This document shows, one piece after another, positions 1-8,248 of a DNA stretch of 64,000 nt. Under the pieces are notes generated by a model. That model did no database searches, had not been told where the DNA came from, and saw only the letters and a program-made list of their open reading frames with translations. Source of the DNA: Aureimonas frigidaquae (lineage in GTDB: Bacteria > Pseudomonadota > Alphaproteobacteria > Rhizobiales > Rhizobiaceae); contig NZ_BBWR01000002.1 in assembly GCF_001463905.1 (NCBI RefSeq), positions 558,001-622,000 of the forward strand. The letters are read 5' to 3'. The first letter of the stretch is position 1. Every line of letters begins with the position of its first letter. The position numbers were made by a program, and so were the translations under genes.

Positions 1-2
1 CC

Positions 3-1349
3 GTCATCCCACTGTTCATCCTGCCCAAGGGCGACGGGGCCGTGCGCCCCTATGGCAGCGCGCATCTGTGGTGGCTGCACCATTCGCTCGAGGCCCTGGG
101 CAAGGCGCTGGATGATTGCGGATCGCCCCTTGTCCTGAAGACGGGCGATACTCTGAAGATCCTGTCGCAGCTCACGCGTGAGACGGGTGCCGGTGCGCTC
201 TACCTGAACCGGCGCTACGGGCCGGAGGCAAAGGCCATCGATGGTGCCCTGGCCGAGACGCTGGACGGCATCGAGATCGAGATTTTCGAGGCCAACCTCC
301 TGCACGATCCCGATGCGGTGAAGACGGGCAGCGGCGGGTACTACAAGGTCTATACGCCGTTCATGCGCCAGGTCCTCGCGCGGCTGGACGAACAGCGCCA
401 CGCCATCGATGCACCCGAGCGCCTGACGCCGCCGAAAAAACGTGTGGCATCCGACGCGCTCGCCGACTGGTCGCTCCTGCCGACGAAACCGGACTGGGCC
501 ACGGGGTTCGGGCAATTGTGGACGCCGGGCGAGGCTGCGGCCAAGGAGCGGCTCGACACTTTCCTGGCCGAGGGGCTCGCCGACTATCCGAACGGCCGGA
601 ACATGCCCTCTCAGGACCGAACCTCCCGGCTTTCGCCGCACCTCCATTTCGGCGAAATCACACCGCTGCGCATCCTGGAAACGCTCCGCTCCCGCGCCGG
701 CCACGTTAAGGGCGTGACGGACGAGGACCGCGAGGTCTTCGTCAAGGAACTCATCTGGCGCGATTTCAACCATCATCTCCTGCACCACATGCCGGACATG
801 GCCTCGAAGAACTTCAACAAGCGCTTCGACGCCCTGGACTGGCAGGCACCCGGCGCGGCGCTCAAACGCTGGCAGCGCGGACAGACGGGATATCCGATCG
901 TCGATGCGGGCATGCGGCAGCTCTGGCAGCTCGGCTGGATGCACAACCGCGTGCGCATGATCGTCGGCTCTTTCCTGGCCAAGGACCTTTTGATCGACTG
1001 GCGCGAGGGCGAGGCCTGGTTCTGGGACACGCTGGTGGACGGGGACGAGGCGAACAACACGTCCCAATGGCAGTGGATCGCCGGCACGGGCGCGGATGCG
1101 CAGCCCTTCTTCCGCATCTTCAACCCGGTGACACAGAGCGAAAAGTTCGATCCGAGCGGCGATTACATCCGCCGCTTCGTGCCGGAGCTTGCCGAACTGC
1201 CCGACGATCTGATCCACGCGCCGTGGAAGGCCGACAAGGCCGCGTTGGGAAAGGCGGGCGTGACACTGGGCAAGACCTATCCCGAACCGATCGTCGATCA
1301 TGCGCAGGCGCGGGACCGCGCCAGCGCGGCCTTTCGCAAGCTGGGGTAA
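3..1349 (+). CDS. phrB: Deoxyribodipyrimidine photolyase, class I (5' end outside window)
   Basis: Flavin-dependent light-driven repair of cyclobutane pyrimidine dimers. The frame is open from base 3 (VIPLFILP, the second strand of the N-terminal antenna domain), so the true start lies left of the window; the GTG at 42 is not the start. The C-terminal FAD-binding domain is complete: [38 protein letters not shown], the [13 protein letters not shown] stretch and the FFRIFNP segment are all characteristic of class I photolyases. The NNTSQWQW segment carries the family's FAD-proximal electron-transfer tryptophan. About 448 residues are present of the usual 470-480. A cryptochrome-like relative is possible, but the full set of photolyase motifs favours a repair enzyme. 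Confidence 0.95.
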   Translation, partial: VIPLFILPKGDGAVRPYGSAHLWWLHHSLEALGKALDDCGSPLVLKTGDTLKILSQLTRETGAGALYLNRRYGPEAKAIDGALAETLDGIEIEIFEANLLHDPDAVKTGSGGYYKVYTPFMRQVLARLDEQRHAIDAPERLTPPKKRVASDALADWSLLPTKPDWATGFGQLWTPGEAAAKERLDTFLAEGLADYPNGRNMPSQDRTSRLSPHLHFGEITPLRILETLRSRAGHVKGVTDEDREVFVKELIWRDFNHHLLHHMPDMASKNFNKRFDALDWQAPGAALKRWQRGQTGYPIVDAGMRQLWQLGWMHNRVRMIVGSFLAKDLLIDWREGEAWFWDTLVDGDEANNTSQWQWIAGTGADAQPFFRIFNPVTQSEKFDPSGDYIRRFVPELAELPDDLIHAPWKADKAALGKAGVTLGKTYPEPIVDHAQARDRASAAFRKLG

Positions 1350-1446
1350 CGGCTTCTGCCTTGCCTCCCGCAAGATGCATCCATAGGCTGGCCACGATTC
1401 GAATTGCGCCGGCCGCATGGCCCCTTATCAAAGCCGGATAGACCGT

Positions 1447-2484
1447 ATGGAACGTAACCTTTCTGTCCTCGACACCATCGGGAATACGCCGCTCATCCGG
1501 CTGCGGCGCGCCAGCGAGGAGACCGGCTGCGAGATCTGGGGCAAGGCGGAGTTCATGAACCCCGGCCAGTCCATCAAGGACCGCGCGGGCCTCTTCATCA
1601 TCCGCGATGCAGAGGCGCGCGGCCTGATCAAGCCGGGCGGGATCATCGTGGAGGGGACGGCCGGCAATACGGGCATCGGCCTGACGCTCGTCGCCAATGC
1701 GCTCGGCTACCGCACCGTTATCGTCATTCCGCAGACGCAGTCGCAGGAAAAGAAGGATGCTCTGCGCCTGATGGGCGCCGAGTTGATCGAAGTTCCGGCG
1801 GTGCCCTACCGCAACCCCAACAACTACGTGAAACTGTCCGGCCGCCTGGCCGAACAGATTGCCCGGACGCATGAGCACGGGGCGATCTGGGCCAACCAGT
1901 TCGACAATGTCGCCAACCGTGACGGCCATATCGTCACCACGGCCGAGGAAATCTGGCAGCAGACGGGCGGAGAGATCGACGGCTTCATCTGCGCCGTGGG
2001 CACCGGCGGCACGCTGGCCGGCACGGCCGCCGGGCTGAAGCGGCGCTCGGGCCATGTGCGCATCGGCCTGGCCGATCCGATGGGAGCGGCTCTCTACAAC
2101 TATTACACGCAAGGGGAGCTGACGTCGGAAGGCTCGTCCATCACCGAGGGCATCGGCCAGGGGCGCATCACGGCGAACCTTGCCGACTTCGAGCCGGATT
2201 TCGTCTGCCAGGTGCCCGACGCGGAAGCCCTGCCGATCCTGTTCAACCTGGTGCATGAGGAAGGGCTGTGCCTCGGCGGATCGTCGGGGATCAATATTGC
2301 CGGGGCCATGCGGATGGCGCGCGATATGGGCCCGGGCCATACGATCGTCACCATCCTCTGCGATTACGGCAATCGCTATCAGTCGAAACTGTTCAACCCG
2401 GCTTTCCTGCGGGAAAAAGGGCTGCCCGTTCCCGATTGGATCGGCCGCGAACCGCAATTCGACATTCCCTTCGAAGCCGAGTGA
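1447..2484 (+). CDS. cysK: Cysteine synthase A (O-acetylserine sulfhydrylase)
   Basis: PLP enzyme that makes cysteine from O-acetylserine and sulfide in the cytoplasm. The N-terminus has the family hallmark (TIGNTPLIRL), the PLP lysine sits in NPGQSIKDRAG, the substrate loop is EGTAGNTGIG, and a glycine-rich phosphate-binding loop is at GTGGTLAGT. I chose the ATG at 1447 over the in-frame ATG at 1417 because homology begins two residues later and the extra ten residues look like leader sequence. At 345 residues it is longer than the E. coli-type enzyme (about 320), as in several alphaproteobacteria. sseA follows after 14 nt, so a sulfur-metabolism operon is likely. Confidence 0.93.
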   Translation: MERNLSVLDTIGNTPLIRLRRASEETGCEIWGKAEFMNPGQSIKDRAGLFIIRDAEARGLIKPGGIIVEGTAGNTGIGLTLVANALGYRTVIVIPQTQSQEKKDALRLMGAELIEVPAVPYRNPNNYVKLSGRLAEQIARTHEHGAIWANQFDNVANRDGHIVTTAEEIWQQTGGEIDGFICAVGTGGTLAGTAAGLKRRSGHVRIGLADPMGAALYNYYTQGELTSEGSSITEGIGQGRITANLADFEPDFVCQVPDAEALPILFNLVHEEGLCLGGSSGINIAGAMRMARDMGPGHTIVTILCDYGNRYQSKLFNPAFLREKGLPVPDWIGREPQFDIPFEAE

Positions 2485-2498
2485 CGCGAAAGACGGCC

Positions 2499-3362
2499 AT
2501 GACCGACAATCCTCTCCTCATCGATGCCAGGGCGCTGGCGCTGGCGCTGGACACGGTCAAGGTCGTCGACGCCTCCTGGTACCTGCCGGCGGATCGGCGC
2601 GATCCGGCTGCCGAATATGCGGAAGGCCACGTGCCGGGGGCCGTCTTCTTCGACCACGATGCCGTATCCGATCCGGATGGCGCCTTTCCGCACACGCTGC
2701 CCTCTGCCGCGCATTTCGGGGCAGCCATGGGTGCGCTCGGCCTGACCGTATCGGACGACATCGTCGTCTATGACGGCGCGGGTCTTTTCTCCGCCGCGCG
2801 GGCCTGGTGGCTGCTGCGCCGTTTCGGCGCGCGGAACGTGCGGGTCCTGGATGGCGGCCTGCCTGCCTGGCGCGCGGCCGGGCTGCCGCTGGAAAGCGGC
2901 TCGAAAAAGCCGGCACCGGCGCACTTCGCCGCCACGGATCATGCCGGCGACGCGCTCGACCTGACCGCCATGCGCGCGCTTGTGGCGGCCGGAACGGCAC
3001 AGATTGCCGATGCGCGCTCCGCCCCGCGTTTTGCCGGATCGGCTCCCGAGCCGCGGCCGGGCGTGCGGTCCGGCCATATGCCCGGTGCGCGGTCCGTGCC
3101 CTATGGCGATCTCCAGGTGAACGGGCACCTGAAAAGCGCAGCGGAGCTGCGAAGCGCCTTCGAGGGCGCGGGCATCGACCCCGACGCCCCGGTCGTGACG
3201 AGTTGCGGCTCCGGCATCACCGCGGCGGTTCTGAACCTGGCGCTGGAATCGCTCGGCAATCGCGGAACGAAACTGTATGATGGTTCCTGGACCGAGTGGG
3301 GTTCGCAACCGGATACGCCGGTCGAAACCGGCCCGGCGCCGGAACGGGGTTTGAAGAATTGA
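2499..3362 (+). CDS. sseA: 3-mercaptopyruvate/thiosulfate sulfurtransferase
   Basis: Two-domain rhodanese that transfers sulfur from 3-mercaptopyruvate or thiosulfate to a thiol acceptor. The N-terminal rhodanese repeat (roughly residues 8-130) contains the YAEGHVPGAVFFD and DDIVVYDGAG blocks and lacks a catalytic cysteine. The C-terminal repeat (roughly 155-275) has the active-site loop VTSCGSGITA; the CG[ST]G[VI]TA form is typical of mercaptopyruvate sulfurtransferases. The ATG at 2499 lies 14 nt after cysK. Its stop codon overlaps the TTG start of the next gene by 4 nt, so all three genes are probably co-transcribed. 287 residues, normal for the family. Confidence 0.93.
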   Translation: MTDNPLLIDARALALALDTVKVVDASWYLPADRRDPAAEYAEGHVPGAVFFDHDAVSDPDGAFPHTLPSAAHFGAAMGALGLTVSDDIVVYDGAGLFSAARAWWLLRRFGARNVRVLDGGLPAWRAAGLPLESGSKKPAPAHFAATDHAGDALDLTAMRALVAAGTAQIADARSAPRFAGSAPEPRPGVRSGHMPGARSVPYGDLQVNGHLKSAAELRSAFEGAGIDPDAPVVTSCGSGITAAVLNLALESLGNRGTKLYDGSWTEWGSQPDTPVETGPAPERGLKN

Positions 3363-3931
3363 CGACAATCAGGACCGAGGTCACGCAGCTTGTCCTGCAT
3401 TCGCTGCCGGATGGGGATACGCCGAAGCCCGAGGGTGTCGGCCAGCTCGACCTTTTGAGGGTGCGCAACATCCCGGTCGAATTCTATCGCTACCTCTATC
3501 GCGTCGGCCAGCCGCACCACTGGACCTCCCGCTGCCTGCCGGACAAGGCGCTGGCGCGGGAAGTGCATGCCGCAAACGTGCGGATCTACGTTCTGTATTG
3601 CGACGGCGCGCCGGCCGGCTGGTTCGAGCTGGATGTGGGCCGCGCGCCGCGCCAGACGCGGCTGGTGCACTTTGCGACCATGCCGGAATTTCGCGGACGC
3701 GGCCTGGCGCGCCATCTCCTGTCACGCGCCATCGTGGCCGGCTTCGAAGACGGGCCGAGCGGGCTGGTCGTCGAAACCAACACGCTCGATCATCCGGCTG
3801 CCCTGCCCCTGTATCGCAAGATGGGGTTCCGGCCGCTGTCCGTTCGGGAGGTCCTGACCATCGGCTTCCCGGATCCGGACCGTCCTGCCGACCCGGCCCA
3901 GAACGCTGGCACGCAGCCTTCGCGGGTTTGA
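3359..3931 (+). CDS. GNAT-family N-acetyltransferase
   Basis: Predicted acetyl-CoA-dependent N-acyltransferase of unknown substrate. The acetyl-CoA-binding motif A is clear around residues 95-120 (ATMPEFRGRGLARHLL, the R/QxxGxG/A signature), followed by an ETNTLDHPAALPLYRKMGF motif B. I chose the TTG at 3359 because it overlaps the sseA stop (TTGA) and has a purine-rich stretch just upstream; longer in-frame starts would lie inside sseA. It is about 190 residues. The coupling to cysK and sseA suggests a role with a sulfur or amino-acid metabolite, but the sequence does not show which. Confidence 0.82.
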   Translation: MTTIRTEVTQLVLHSLPDGDTPKPEGVGQLDLLRVRNIPVEFYRYLYRVGQPHHWTSRCLPDKALAREVHAANVRIYVLYCDGAPAGWFELDVGRAPRQTRLVHFATMPEFRGRGLARHLLSRAIVAGFEDGPSGLVVETNTLDHPAALPLYRKMGFRPLSVREVLTIGFPDPDRPADPAQNAGTQPSRV

Positions 3932-3965
3932 TGGGACAGGCGCGCCCAGGCCCCTTCACGACCCC

Positions 3966-5873
3966 ATGCACCCCCGATCCGCCACCGCATCGACCAGCCA
4001 TGCGCAGCTGCGCATCCTGGCGACAAGCGACCTTCACGCCTTCGTCCAACCCTATGATTACTTTACGGATCAGCCATCCCAGTCAGTCGGGCTGGCGCAG
4101 ACGGCGGGGCTGATCAAGGCCGCGCGGGACGAGGCTCCGAACAGCCTTCTCTTCGACAATGGAGACTGGCTCCAGGGCTGCCCGACGGGCGACCGAGCGG
4201 TGCGGCAGAGGCATCGCGGCGCGGAGCGGACGCATCCGTGCATCAGGGCGATGAACATTCTCTCCTACGATGCCGCCACGCTTGGGAACCATGAATTCGA
4301 CGACGGGCTCGATACCGTGCTCCACGCCATCGGCCAGGCACGCTTCCCCTTCGTCTGCGCCAACCTGACCCGCACGAAAAGGCCGGGCGATGACGCGGCT
4401 CCCAGCGCGATCGTGCCGCCCTTCGTGCTTCTGGACCGCACCCTGCGCATGGATGACGGCTCGTCCCGGCCGCTGCGTATCGGCGTGGTCGGCGTCCTGC
4501 CGCCGCAGGTCACGACCTGGAACGCACGCGTCCTGAATGGCAGCGTCTCCTGCCGCGACATGGTCGAGGCGCTGCGCGACATGCTGCCGGAACTGCGCGC
4601 CCGCGGCGCCGACCTCATCGTCGTGCTTGCCCATACGGGGATCGAGCCGACGGATCCGCAGGGCCGCTCCGGCCGCGAGAATGCCGCGCTGGAGATTGCC
4701 CGGCTGGACGGCATCGACGTCCTGATCACGGGCCACCAGCATCTGCGCCTGCCCGGCGCCGATTTTTCCGGCATTGCGGGTGTGGATGCGCAAGCGGGTC
4801 GCCTGCATGGCGTGCCGGCCGTCATGCCCGGCTGCTATGGCTCCGACCTTGGTATTGTCGACCTGACCCTGGCTCATGACCCAACCGGCTGGAGCACCCT
4901 GCGCTCGCATGCCTCCCTGCGGCCGATCAGCCGACGCCAGGATGGACGCACGGTCCCCCTCGTCACCGGCGACACACGGATCCTCGACGCGCTGGCAGAA
5001 GATCACCGCGACACGCTGGCCTTCATGCGCCAGCCGATCGGCAGGGTCGACAAACCCTTGCGCAGCTACTTCGCCCTCGTCACGAATGTCGCGCCGGTCC
5101 AGCTCATCAACCGGGCGCAGCGCGATCATGCGCGCCGGCTCATCGCCGGAACACGCTTCGAGGGCCTGCCAATCCTCAGCGCGGCGGCGCCGTTCAAGGC
5201 CGGGGGGCGCGGGGGACCCTTGTTCTACACGGATATTTGCGAGGGTGCGCTGGCCCTGCGCAACGTGGCGGATATCTATGCCTATCCCAACCGGCTGGAC
5301 ATCGTCGAACTGTCGGGCGAGGAACTCGTCGAATGGCTGGAAATGTCGGCGAGCCTTTTCAACCGGGTGGCGCCGGACAGGCCGGGGCCGCTTCTGCGCG
5401 CCGGGGCGGCGACCTATAATTTCGACGTGGTGGACGGCGCCACCTACGCCATAGACCTGACCGAGCCGCCGCGCTACGACGCGGAAGGCTGCCTTTTGTC
5501 ACCGGCCCATCGCCGTATCGTCGATCTGATCATCGACGGCCGTCCGCTGGATCCGGCAGAAAGGCTCCTGGTTGCGACCAACAGTTTCCGCTCCTGCGGC
5601 GGTGGACATTTTCCCGGCCTGTCGCCCGAGCGGATCGCACTCTCGACAGCCGACGAAACGCGCGACATTCTCAGCGCATGGTTGAGCGCTCAGAGCTGCG
5701 TCGATGCATCGATACGACCCGGCTGGTCCTTCGCGCCAACGGGGGGAGCGCAGGTCCTGTTCGAAACGGGCACCGCAGCGCTGCCATATCTTGCCGATAT
5801 TGCGCATCTGTCGCCCGAACCGCTCGGAACGACAGCGAACGGCTTTCTGAAACTCCGCCTGACCCTTCCCTGA
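3966..5873 (+). CDS. 5'-nucleotidase / 2',3'-cyclic phosphodiesterase family metallophosphoesterase (UshA/CpdB-like)
   Basis: Two-domain enzyme of the UshA/CpdB family that removes phosphate from nucleotides or opens 2',3'-cyclic nucleotides. The N-terminal calcineurin-like domain shows all metal-ligand blocks in order: ATSDLHA, DNGDWLQG, LGNHEFDDG, VLAHTGIE and ITGHQH. The C-terminal 5'-nucleotidase domain begins about residue 350 and includes a PFKAGGRGGP block and ATNSFRSCGGGHFPG. Size (635 residues) matches CpdB. Unusually, the N-terminus (MHPRSATASTSHAQLR) runs straight into the catalytic domain with no signal peptide, whereas family members are normally periplasmic. Substrate cannot be fixed from the sequence. 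Confidence 0.88.
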   Translation: MHPRSATASTSHAQLRILATSDLHAFVQPYDYFTDQPSQSVGLAQTAGLIKAARDEAPNSLLFDNGDWLQGCPTGDRAVRQRHRGAERTHPCIRAMNILSYDAATLGNHEFDDGLDTVLHAIGQARFPFVCANLTRTKRPGDDAAPSAIVPPFVLLDRTLRMDDGSSRPLRIGVVGVLPPQVTTWNARVLNGSVSCRDMVEALRDMLPELRARGADLIVVLAHTGIEPTDPQGRSGRENAALEIARLDGIDVLITGHQHLRLPGADFSGIAGVDAQAGRLHGVPAVMPGCYGSDLGIVDLTLAHDPTGWSTLRSHASLRPISRRQDGRTVPLVTGDTRILDALAEDHRDTLAFMRQPIGRVDKPLRSYFALVTNVAPVQLINRAQRDHARRLIAGTRFEGLPILSAAAPFKAGGRGGPLFYTDICEGALALRNVADIYAYPNRLDIVELSGEELVEWLEMSASLFNRVAPDRPGPLLRAGAATYNFDVVDGATYAIDLTEPPRYDAEGCLLSPAHRRIVDLIIDGRPLDPAERLLVATNSFRSCGGGHFPGLSPERIALSTADETRDILSAWLSAQSCVDASIRPGWSFAPTGGAQVLFETGTAALPYLADIAHLSPEPLGTTANGFLKLRLTLP

Positions 5874-5888
5874 CCCATTAGGACGACC

Positions 5889-6881
5889 GTGAAGCGCCGC
5901 ATCAGCCTGATTCTCGTTCTCCTTGCGCTGGCGACGCTCGCGGGCGCCGGCGTCTGGACATTCGGCCCCCGCGAGCCGGTGGCCCGCAGCGCCAACCCGC
6001 CCGCCATCGGCCCGGGCGATCCCGCCGCGTGGCTGGCATCCCAGGAAGCCGATATTCCCAACCTCAACCCGGCCGCGGCTAAGGAAATCATCTGGGCCTA
6101 TCCCGCATCACGGGCGCGCACGCCCTATGCCATCGTCTATGTGCATGGCTTCTCGGCCACCAAGGCGGAGCTGCGGCCCGTGCCGGACATGGTCGCCAAG
6201 GCGCTCGGCGCCAATCTTTACTTCACGCGGCTTGCCGGCCACGGCCGCAACGACGCCGCCATGGCGGAGCCGACAGTCGGCGACTGGCTGGACGACCTGG
6301 CCGAAGCCGTCGCCATCGGCCGGCGGATCGGCGACCGGGTGATCGTCATGGGTACATCGACCGGCGGCGCCCTCGCCACCTATGGCGCGAGCCTGCCCGG
6401 CGTGATGGATGGTGTGGCCGGGCTGGTGCTCGTGTCTCCCAATTACGGCGTGCGCGACTGGCGCGGCTTCCTTCTGACCATGCCCTATGCGCGGCAGATC
6501 GTCCCCGTGATCAACGGGCCGGACTATGGCAGCGCGCCAGCCTCCCGCGCAGCGGACGAGGCCGCGCAAACCTATGGCTGGACCCGGCGCTTCCCCACCG
6601 TCGCGCTCCTGCCCATGGCCGCGCTTGCCGCAGCGGCGAAGGCCGTGGATGCGCAGAGCATCCATGTGCCGGCGCTCTTCCTTTATAATGATGGGGACAT
6701 GGTGGTCGACAGTTCCGCCGTGCCGGCCATGGCCGCCCGCTGGGGAGCGCCGCACCAATTGCTCGCCATCGATGATACGGCGGACCCGTCGGGCCACCTC
6801 CTGGCCGGGGACCTGCGATCCCCGGCAACCAACGCACGCGTAGCCGATGCCATCATACAGTTCATCCGCAGTCTCGACTGA
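5889..6881 (+). CDS. Membrane-anchored alpha/beta hydrolase
   Basis: Predicted serine esterase or lipase-like enzyme held at the cytoplasmic membrane or exported. A hydrophobic segment at residues 4-22 (KRRISLILVLLALATLAGAG) is a signal anchor. The oxyanion region is YVHGFSATK, the nucleophile elbow is GTSTGG with Ser as nucleophile, the acid is probably in NDGDMVVD, and the histidine in PSGHLLAGD, giving the usual Ser-Asp-His order. The start is GTG at 5889, 15 nt after the preceding stop, so it is probably co-transcribed with the phosphoesterase gene. The natural substrate is unknown. 330 residues. Confidence 0.85.
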   Translation: MKRRISLILVLLALATLAGAGVWTFGPREPVARSANPPAIGPGDPAAWLASQEADIPNLNPAAAKEIIWAYPASRARTPYAIVYVHGFSATKAELRPVPDMVAKALGANLYFTRLAGHGRNDAAMAEPTVGDWLDDLAEAVAIGRRIGDRVIVMGTSTGGALATYGASLPGVMDGVAGLVLVSPNYGVRDWRGFLLTMPYARQIVPVINGPDYGSAPASRAADEAAQTYGWTRRFPTVALLPMAALAAAAKAVDAQSIHVPALFLYNDGDMVVDSSAVPAMAARWGAPHQLLAIDDTADPSGHLLAGDLRSPATNARVADAIIQFIRSLD

Positions 6882-6902
6882 CCGGGACGGCTGCCATGGC
6901 AG

Positions 6903-8156
6903 CTAGATGAGGAGATCGGCGAAGACCTGGTTCTCGGTGATATCCTGGTAGCGGATACCGGCCTCGTCCATGCGCTTCAGAAGGCTCGGGAAGTTGTCGG
7001 CGTTCCGGGTCTCGATCCCCAGGAGGATCGAACCGAAGTCCCGCGCGGACTTCTTGAGATACTCGAAGCGCGCAATATCGTCGTTCGGACCCAGAAGACC
7101 GAGGAAGTCCTTCAGCGCGCCGGGCCGCTGGGCAAGGCGCAGGACGAAATATTTCTTCAGGCCCTCGAAGCGCAGGGCGCGCTCCTTCACGTCCGGCAGG
7201 CGCTCGAAGTCGAAATTGCCGCCCGACACGACGAGGACGAGCGTCTTGCCACGGATCAACTGCTTGAGCGAGCGCAGCGCATCGATGGCGAGCGCGCCGG
7301 CCGGCTCCAGGACGATACCCTCGACATTGAGCATTTCCAGCATGGTCTGGCAGATGCGCCCTTCCGGGCTCAGCACCACATGGTCGGACGGAAAGCCGCT
7401 CAGCCGCTCCAGCGGCAGGGCCCCGATCTCCGCCACGGCCGCACCGTCGACGAAGCCGTCGATCTGCGGCAGCTTCACGCGCCGCCCTTCGGTCAGGGCC
7501 GTCTTCAGGCTGGGCGCGCCGAGGGGCTCCACGAAACGGAAATCCGGTGCCGACGGGCCGGCGAAGAAGGTGGTCACGCCCGAGGCGAGCCCGCCGCCGC
7601 CGACCGGCATGACGATCATGTCGATCGCCTCGCCCTTGAGCTGACGCTCGATCTCCAGCCCGACGGTCGCCTGCCCCTCGACGATATCCGCATGGTCGAA
7701 GGGCGGCACCATGGCGGCGCCGCTGACGCGGGCATACTCCCGGGCGGCGGCGTAGCTTTCGTCGAAGAAGTCGCCGACGAGCTCGATCTCGATCGCCTCG
7801 CCACCGAAGATGCGTGTCTTCTCGATTTTTTGCTGGGGCGTCGTCACCGGCATGAAGACGCGGCCCTTCAGGCCGAAATGGCGGCAGGCGAAGGCAAAGC
7901 CCTGGGCGTGGTTGCCGGCGGATGCGCAGCAGAAGCTGGCCGAGGTTTCCCCGGCCTCCAGCCGCTTGCGCATGAAATTGAAGGCACCTCGGATCTTGTA
8001 TGAGCGGACCGGGGTAAGATCCTCACGCTTCAGGTAAATTCGCGCGCCATACTGCTTCGAGAGATGCTCGTTGCGTTGCAGGGGCGTCGCGGGGAACAGC
8101 CGCCTCAGTGCCTCTTCGGCCTTGGCGACGCCCTCCCTGAAAGTCTCATCCGTCAT
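6903..8156 (-). CDS. ilvA: Threonine dehydratase (threonine ammonia-lyase), short form
   Basis: PLP enzyme that converts threonine to 2-oxobutanoate, the first step of isoleucine synthesis. The PLP lysine lies in VRSYKIRGAFNFM, the phosphate-binding glycine loop in VMPVGGGGLASG, and SAGNHAQGFAFA is the substrate loop. After the catalytic domain there is one ACT-like regulatory domain (about residues 330-417, FVLRLAQRPGALKDFL), giving the 417-residue Bacillus/Corynebacterium-like form instead of the two-ACT 514-residue E. coli form. Feedback by isoleucine is therefore plausible. It follows the adenine deaminase gene on the same strand after 92 nt. The ATG at 8156 has only a weak ribosome-binding site. 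Confidence 0.92.
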   Translation of the reverse strand: MTDETFREGVAKAEEALRRLFPATPLQRNEHLSKQYGARIYLKREDLTPVRSYKIRGAFNFMRKRLEAGETSASFCCASAGNHAQGFAFACRHFGLKGRVFMPVTTPQQKIEKTRIFGGEAIEIELVGDFFDESYAAAREYARVSGAAMVPPFDHADIVEGQATVGLEIERQLKGEAIDMIVMPVGGGGLASGVTTFFAGPSAPDFRFVEPLGAPSLKTALTEGRRVKLPQIDGFVDGAAVAEIGALPLERLSGFPSDHVVLSPEGRICQTMLEMLNVEGIVLEPAGALAIDALRSLKQLIRGKTLVLVVSGGNFDFERLPDVKERALRFEGLKKYFVLRLAQRPGALKDFLGLLGPNDDIARFEYLKKSARDFGSILLGIETRNADNFPSLLKRMDEAGIRYQDITENQVFADLLI

Positions 8157-8248
8157 GATGGGGTCCGAAAAACGATGTCACGCCGCACGTGTCAGGCCGG
8201 GCAGCCGGAACGTGCAGGACAAGGCTGTAGAACCTTGGGCGGCAACAC

